Assembly (NCBI RefSeq): GCF_012027595.1
Contig: NZ_SNUR01000001.1
Location: forward strand, 682,001-746,000
Origin: Thermococcus sp. Bubb.Bath
Lineage (GTDB): Archaea > Methanobacteriota_B > Thermococci > Thermococcales > Thermococcaceae
Reading direction: 5' to 3'
DNA: 64,000 nt
Shown here one piece after another: positions 61,114-64,000 of this stretch (the first letter of the stretch is position 1; every line of letters starts with the position of its first letter). The position numbers and the translations under genes are program-made. A model generated the notes under the pieces. It was not told the origin of the DNA. It worked only from the letters and a program-made list of their open reading frames with translations, and ran no database searches.

Positions 61114-62570
61114 GGCCTACCCCTCCTAAGCCAGGCGTCGAGGCTCGACGGGTTCCTGGGTTTGGGAATCGATTTGGGCTTTTTGGGCTCTTTTCCCGCA
61201 GTGGGTTTAGGTTTTTCCTTCTCCGTTTTCCTGGGTTTCTCCCCCTTTGCAGGCTTCTCCTTGGTCTTTGGCCTTTCGGCTCCTTCCTCCCTGCTCTTTT
61301 CAGGTTCTCCTTTTTTCTCTCCCTTATGAAGCTCTTGAGCTTTCTTTGGGGTGCCCTCCGGGATGTCCTTCTCGTACCTCTCCATCAGCCAGGAGATGAA
61401 CTCTGTAAGACTTTCCGAGAACTCCTTAGGAGGAACGCGGAGGTGCAGGAGAAGCTCCCGCTCCCAGTCGGTGAAGAGCTCTTCCTCGCTCAGTCTCTCC
61501 CTGGATACAACGGCCGCTCCAACGACCCTGCTCCTGAAAGTGTAGTACCTTAATCCAGAGTCCTTCAGGAGGTCATTGAACTCCGCCAGAGCAATTCCGC
61601 CTTTTATCGTCCCTTCGAGCGTTATGACCGCTATGGCGTCCTTCGGGATGAGGGAAGCAGCTTCCTCGACCTTTTTCCTGAGCTCGGCCTTGCTCTCTCC
61701 CTCGACCCTGACGGAGTAGAAAGGCCTCGCATCGACCTCAACGAACTCCGGCTGGAAGTCCTCCACGATGTAGAAGCCCTTCGGGCCATCGCGGTTGGCT
61801 GTGACCTTGGGCTTTTTGTCCCTGAGTGAGTAGCGAATTATATGACTAGCCTCTCTAACCTCCGTCCTCTCCAGTGAGCCAGGGTAGACTATCGGCCCGC
61901 TCAAGCCCGTCTGGGAAGGGTCGGCGATTCTGCGGACGTGGATGTGGCCGAGGGCGTAGTATGAGAAACCATCGGGGAGCTCGCTCAGCTTCAGGTCGAA
62001 GGCGTCCTGGTAGGGGGTATCCTTGGCGAGGTAGTCAACCGCCTGGTGGAGCATCAGGATCCCCTTCCTGCCCTTGAAGAGCGCCTTGAGGACATTTACG
62101 GCTCCATCGTTCCTTATGAGCTGCCAGCGCGTGTGGTGCCTCAGCCCGTGTATCTCAAGGTCTCCAACCTGGCCCCAGACGAGGTAACGGTTTTCGGACA
62201 GCTTCTTGCTCCTGATGAACTCTCCTTTACCCGGCTCCTTTCTCAGGCCAACGGTGTGGAGGAGCCCAAGGTGTTCGAGCAGGTCGAAGACGGAGGTTTC
62301 CCTAATGGTCTTGTCGTGGTTGCCCTCTATCGCGAAGACGGGGATGCCCCTCTTCTTCGGGAGCTCCAGAACCTCTATCGCGTCACGTATCGTCTTCGGC
62401 GAGGGTCTGCTCACGTGAAAGAGGTCTCCGGCGATGAGTATGAAGTCAACCCTCTCCTTTACCGCCCTCTCAATCGCCTCACGGAAGACTTTGAGGTAGT
62501 CGTAATACCTGAAGGGCTGGTTGAACTGCTCCCTGCCAAGGTGAACATCGGCTATATGGGCGAACTTCAT
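61110..62570 (-). CDS. mre11: DNA repair nuclease Mre11
   Basis: The product has 486 residues. The phosphoesterase motifs are HIADVHLG, IAGDLFHVS, EGNHDKTIR, MLHQAVD and LGHIHV, giving two manganese sites. A capping domain follows (about 235-390) and then a C-terminal tail, from about residue 405 on, made almost entirely of Lys, Glu and Pro (PEKSREEGAERPKTKEKPAK) and ending in SLDAWLRRGRP. The tail is longer than in the known Pyrococcus protein of about 426 residues. It would be disordered and may bind DNA. Confidence 0.95.
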   Translation of the reverse strand: MKFAHIADVHLGREQFNQPFRYYDYLKVFREAIERAVKERVDFILIAGDLFHVSRPSPKTIRDAIEVLELPKKRGIPVFAIEGNHDKTIRETSVFDLLEHLGLLHTVGLRKEPGKGEFIRSKKLSENRYLVWGQVGDLEIHGLRHHTRWQLIRNDGAVNVLKALFKGRKGILMLHQAVDYLAKDTPYQDAFDLKLSELPDGFSYYALGHIHVRRIADPSQTGLSGPIVYPGSLERTEVREASHIIRYSLRDKKPKVTANRDGPKGFYIVEDFQPEFVEVDARPFYSVRVEGESKAELRKKVEEAASLIPKDAIAVITLEGTIKGGIALAEFNDLLKDSGLRYYTFRSRVVGAAVVSRERLSEEELFTDWERELLLHLRVPPKEFSESLTEFISWLMERYEKDIPEGTPKKAQELHKGEKKGEPEKSREEGAERPKTKEKPAKGEKPRKTEKEKPKPTAGKEPKKPKSIPKPRNPSSLDAWLRRGRP

Positions 62571-62579
62571 AGAGACACC

Positions 62580-64000
62580 TCACAGCGGGAGCTCCGCTAT
62601 GGCCTCCTCCTCTGTTACATCTTCCTCGTCCTCTCTCCCCTCGAGCCATTCTCCGACGATGTCGATATCCCCGCCGCCGTAGTGACCGTTCATGTCCTTC
62701 TCGAAGCTGTATATCTTCACCATCGCTGGAATCGTTATCGCGTAGCCGACTATGACCGCTTCGCCCACGCCGAGTGAGGCAATGTCGCCCAGCAGATCCT
62801 CGCTTATCTGCTCGCTCGCCTGCTGCACGTAGCGCTGGTCGTTGGGCTCAACCAGTTTGAGGATTATCTTTGTGTTCGTCTGGCTCAGTATGTCGTCGTC
62901 GAGCTTCTTCGGCCTCTGGGAGACTATACCAAGGCCAACGCCGAACTTCCTTCCCTCGCGCGCTATCTTGCCGAGCCAGAGCGTCGCCGGGTTCTTCTCT
63001 CCGCGCGGCGCAAATATGTGGGCCTCCTCAACTATAACCAGAACCGGCCTTGTGAGGGTGGGATACCCCTCGGCGACTTCCCTGACGAGGTTTCTGTCGT
63101 TGGTCCTCACTCCCTTCACGTAGTCTATCCTGTTCTTGAGGATTCCCCTGAGAACGAAGCTCGCCAAGGTTATCATCTGCTCCTCTTCCATGCCACTCAG
63201 GTCGATCACGTTCACCATTCCAGGCCTTATCTCGCCGAGAACGTCGATCGGGCTTATGAACTCGCCGAAGTTGGCCCTAAGCTCGCTCAGGTAGTCCTTC
63301 AGCCTTATCAGAGAGTCGAGATCCTTTGCCTGTATCTTCCTCGGCACTTCTACACCTTTCTCGTCGTAATAATAAATCACCTTCTCGTCGGTGTTCTCGT
63401 AAACGCGTATCCACTCCTCTATCTTGTCCTCCATGGCGTGGATGAACTCCATTCCCCCGATGACCTTACCGTTCCTCCTCATCTCCTCTCTGACCGTCCG
63501 GTAAACCAGTCCAAGGAAACGTCTCTGCAGGCTGGCGTTCTCCGCTATCCCGAGGAGCGCCGCGAACTCGCTCAGCCTTATCCTTCCCGGGTCGATGGTG
63601 GCCTTTATCGGGTTCACGCGCGCCCCAGGCCAGCTGAGCCTCTGGTACTCACCGTGCGGGTCGAGAAGGACGACCGTCGCGTTGACGTTGCTCACCATCT
63701 CCTTCGAGAGAACTGCTATTGTGTTGGACTTTCCGGCGCCAGTAACTGCCAGAACCGCGAAGTGCCTCGAAACCAGCCTGTTGGCGTCGAGCTTTACCTC
63801 GATGTCCTTCCTCGCTATGAGCCTGCCAAGCCTTATGTGCCCGTTGGAGAAAATTCTCGCCAGATCCTCGTCCCTCGCGAGGTAGACCTTTTCTCCAGGT
63901 TTTATCGGGACGCGATTGGGGGCCGGCTTCGGCAGAAACTCGCCGTCGTGCCTCCTCAGCACACCGAGAACCTTGGCAGTAGCCAGTATCTCCTCGCTCT
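62580..64000 (-). CDS. herA: HerA DNA translocase (partial, N terminus beyond window)
   Basis: The frame stays open to the right edge. Visible are the end of the HAS-barrel domain, Walker A VTGAGKSNTIAV, the HerA-specific VVLLDPHGEYQRLSWPG, and Walker B VLVIVEEAHIFAPRG, then QRPKKLDDDILSQTNTKIIL with the sensor and arginine-finger region. A hexameric ATPase that moves along DNA and drives NurA resection. An ATG-like start inside (GTG at 63962) is not the true start because the upstream codons EEILATAKVLGVLRR are in frame and family-like. First gene of the repair operon. Confidence 0.93.
   Translation of the reverse strand, partial: SEEILATAKVLGVLRRHDGEFLPKPAPNRVPIKPGEKVYLARDEDLARIFSNGHIRLGRLIARKDIEVKLDANRLVSRHFAVLAVTGAGKSNTIAVLSKEMVSNVNATVVLLDPHGEYQRLSWPGARVNPIKATIDPGRIRLSEFAALLGIAENASLQRRFLGLVYRTVREEMRRNGKVIGGMEFIHAMEDKIEEWIRVYENTDEKVIYYYDEKGVEVPRKIQAKDLDSLIRLKDYLSELRANFGEFISPIDVLGEIRPGMVNVIDLSGMEEEQMITLASFVLRGILKNRIDYVKGVRTNDRNLVREVAEGYPTLTRPVLVIVEEAHIFAPRGEKNPATLWLGKIAREGRKFGVGLGIVSQRPKKLDDDILSQTNTKIILKLVEPNDQRYVQQASEQISEDLLGDIASLGVGEAVIVGYAITIPAMVKIYSFEKDMNGHYGGGDIDIVGEWLEGREDEEDVTEEEAIAELPL

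Overview
The window is a contiguous chromosomal segment of a hyperthermophilic euryarchaeon of the order Thermococcales, most likely a Thermococcus. The evidence is a full-length reverse gyrase next to a TrmBL2-type chromatin protein, Phr-type heat-shock operators in front of cdc48 and hsp20, the herA-mre11-rad50-nurA repair operon, archaeal tyrosyl- and glycyl-tRNA synthetases, archaeal ribosomal proteins L39e, L31e, L18Ae and L37e with aIF6, and BRE/TATA promoters with GGTGA-type ribosome binding sites. Assignments are from reading the sequence; no database search was run.

Layout. 0-7 kb: end of tyrS, an Lrp-like regulator, a HAD/glycosyltransferase fusion with its DUF2304 partner, dCMP deaminase, an M48 protease with a BlaI-like repressor, tRNA-Lys(TTT) followed by a decayed repeat region, a small Sm-like protein and MobB. 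7-13 kb: a TRAP-TAXI transporter operon behind a promoter with a cluster of GTTTAC/GTAAA half-sites, two related 49-residue proteins and a PrsW-like membrane protease. 13-16.5 kb: divergently controlled heat-shock genes cdc48 and hsp20, then a GC-rich structured region that is probably a non-coding RNA. 16.5-25 kb: an MBL-fold nuclease, twin archaeal ATPases with near-identical leaderless promoters, a frameshifted radical SAM gene, an ABC-2 exporter and the methylmalonyl-CoA mutase large subunit. 25-29.5 kb: an ABC exporter operon headed by an AT-rich secreted-protein gene. 29.6-36.5 kb: ribosomal/aIF6 operon, SWIM-finger protein, reverse gyrase and TrmBL2. 36.6-41.2 kb: an arginase-like operon and, divergent to it, a six-gene operon headed by a fluoride riboswitch and containing crcB (fluoride channel) and DUF190. 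41.2-46.3 kb: a probable ncRNA with a very strong promoter, coaBC, a racemase, an eIF2B-like isomerase and GAPDH. 46.3-50 kb: an island with a second ABC/secreted-protein locus, bounded on its far side by a second, degenerate copy of the 3' end of gapdh. 50-58 kb: DUF167, DUF402, TauE/SafE, an MNT-HEPN pair, glyS, a third AT-rich secreted protein, an Sm protein with L37e, and DUF72. 57-64 kb: nurA-rad50-mre11-herA, with herA running off the right edge.

The most interesting system is the fluoride-riboswitch operon at 38.0-41.2 kb. The aptamer is not next to crcB but about 2.3 kb upstream, in front of four genes with no known role in fluoride biology: an alpha-toroid prenyltransferase-repeat protein, a double CxxC/CxxH protein, a coiled-coil protein and a ribbon-helix-helix/coiled-coil protein. 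Its ribosome binding site can pair with part of the aptamer, which suggests translational control. Other points of note are the gapdh 3'-end duplication around the 46-50 kb island, the shared eight-G leader in front of two secreted-protein genes (49.7 and 55.7 kb), two unassigned structured RNA candidates (16.2 and 41.3 kb), and the tandem Phr operators at cdc48.
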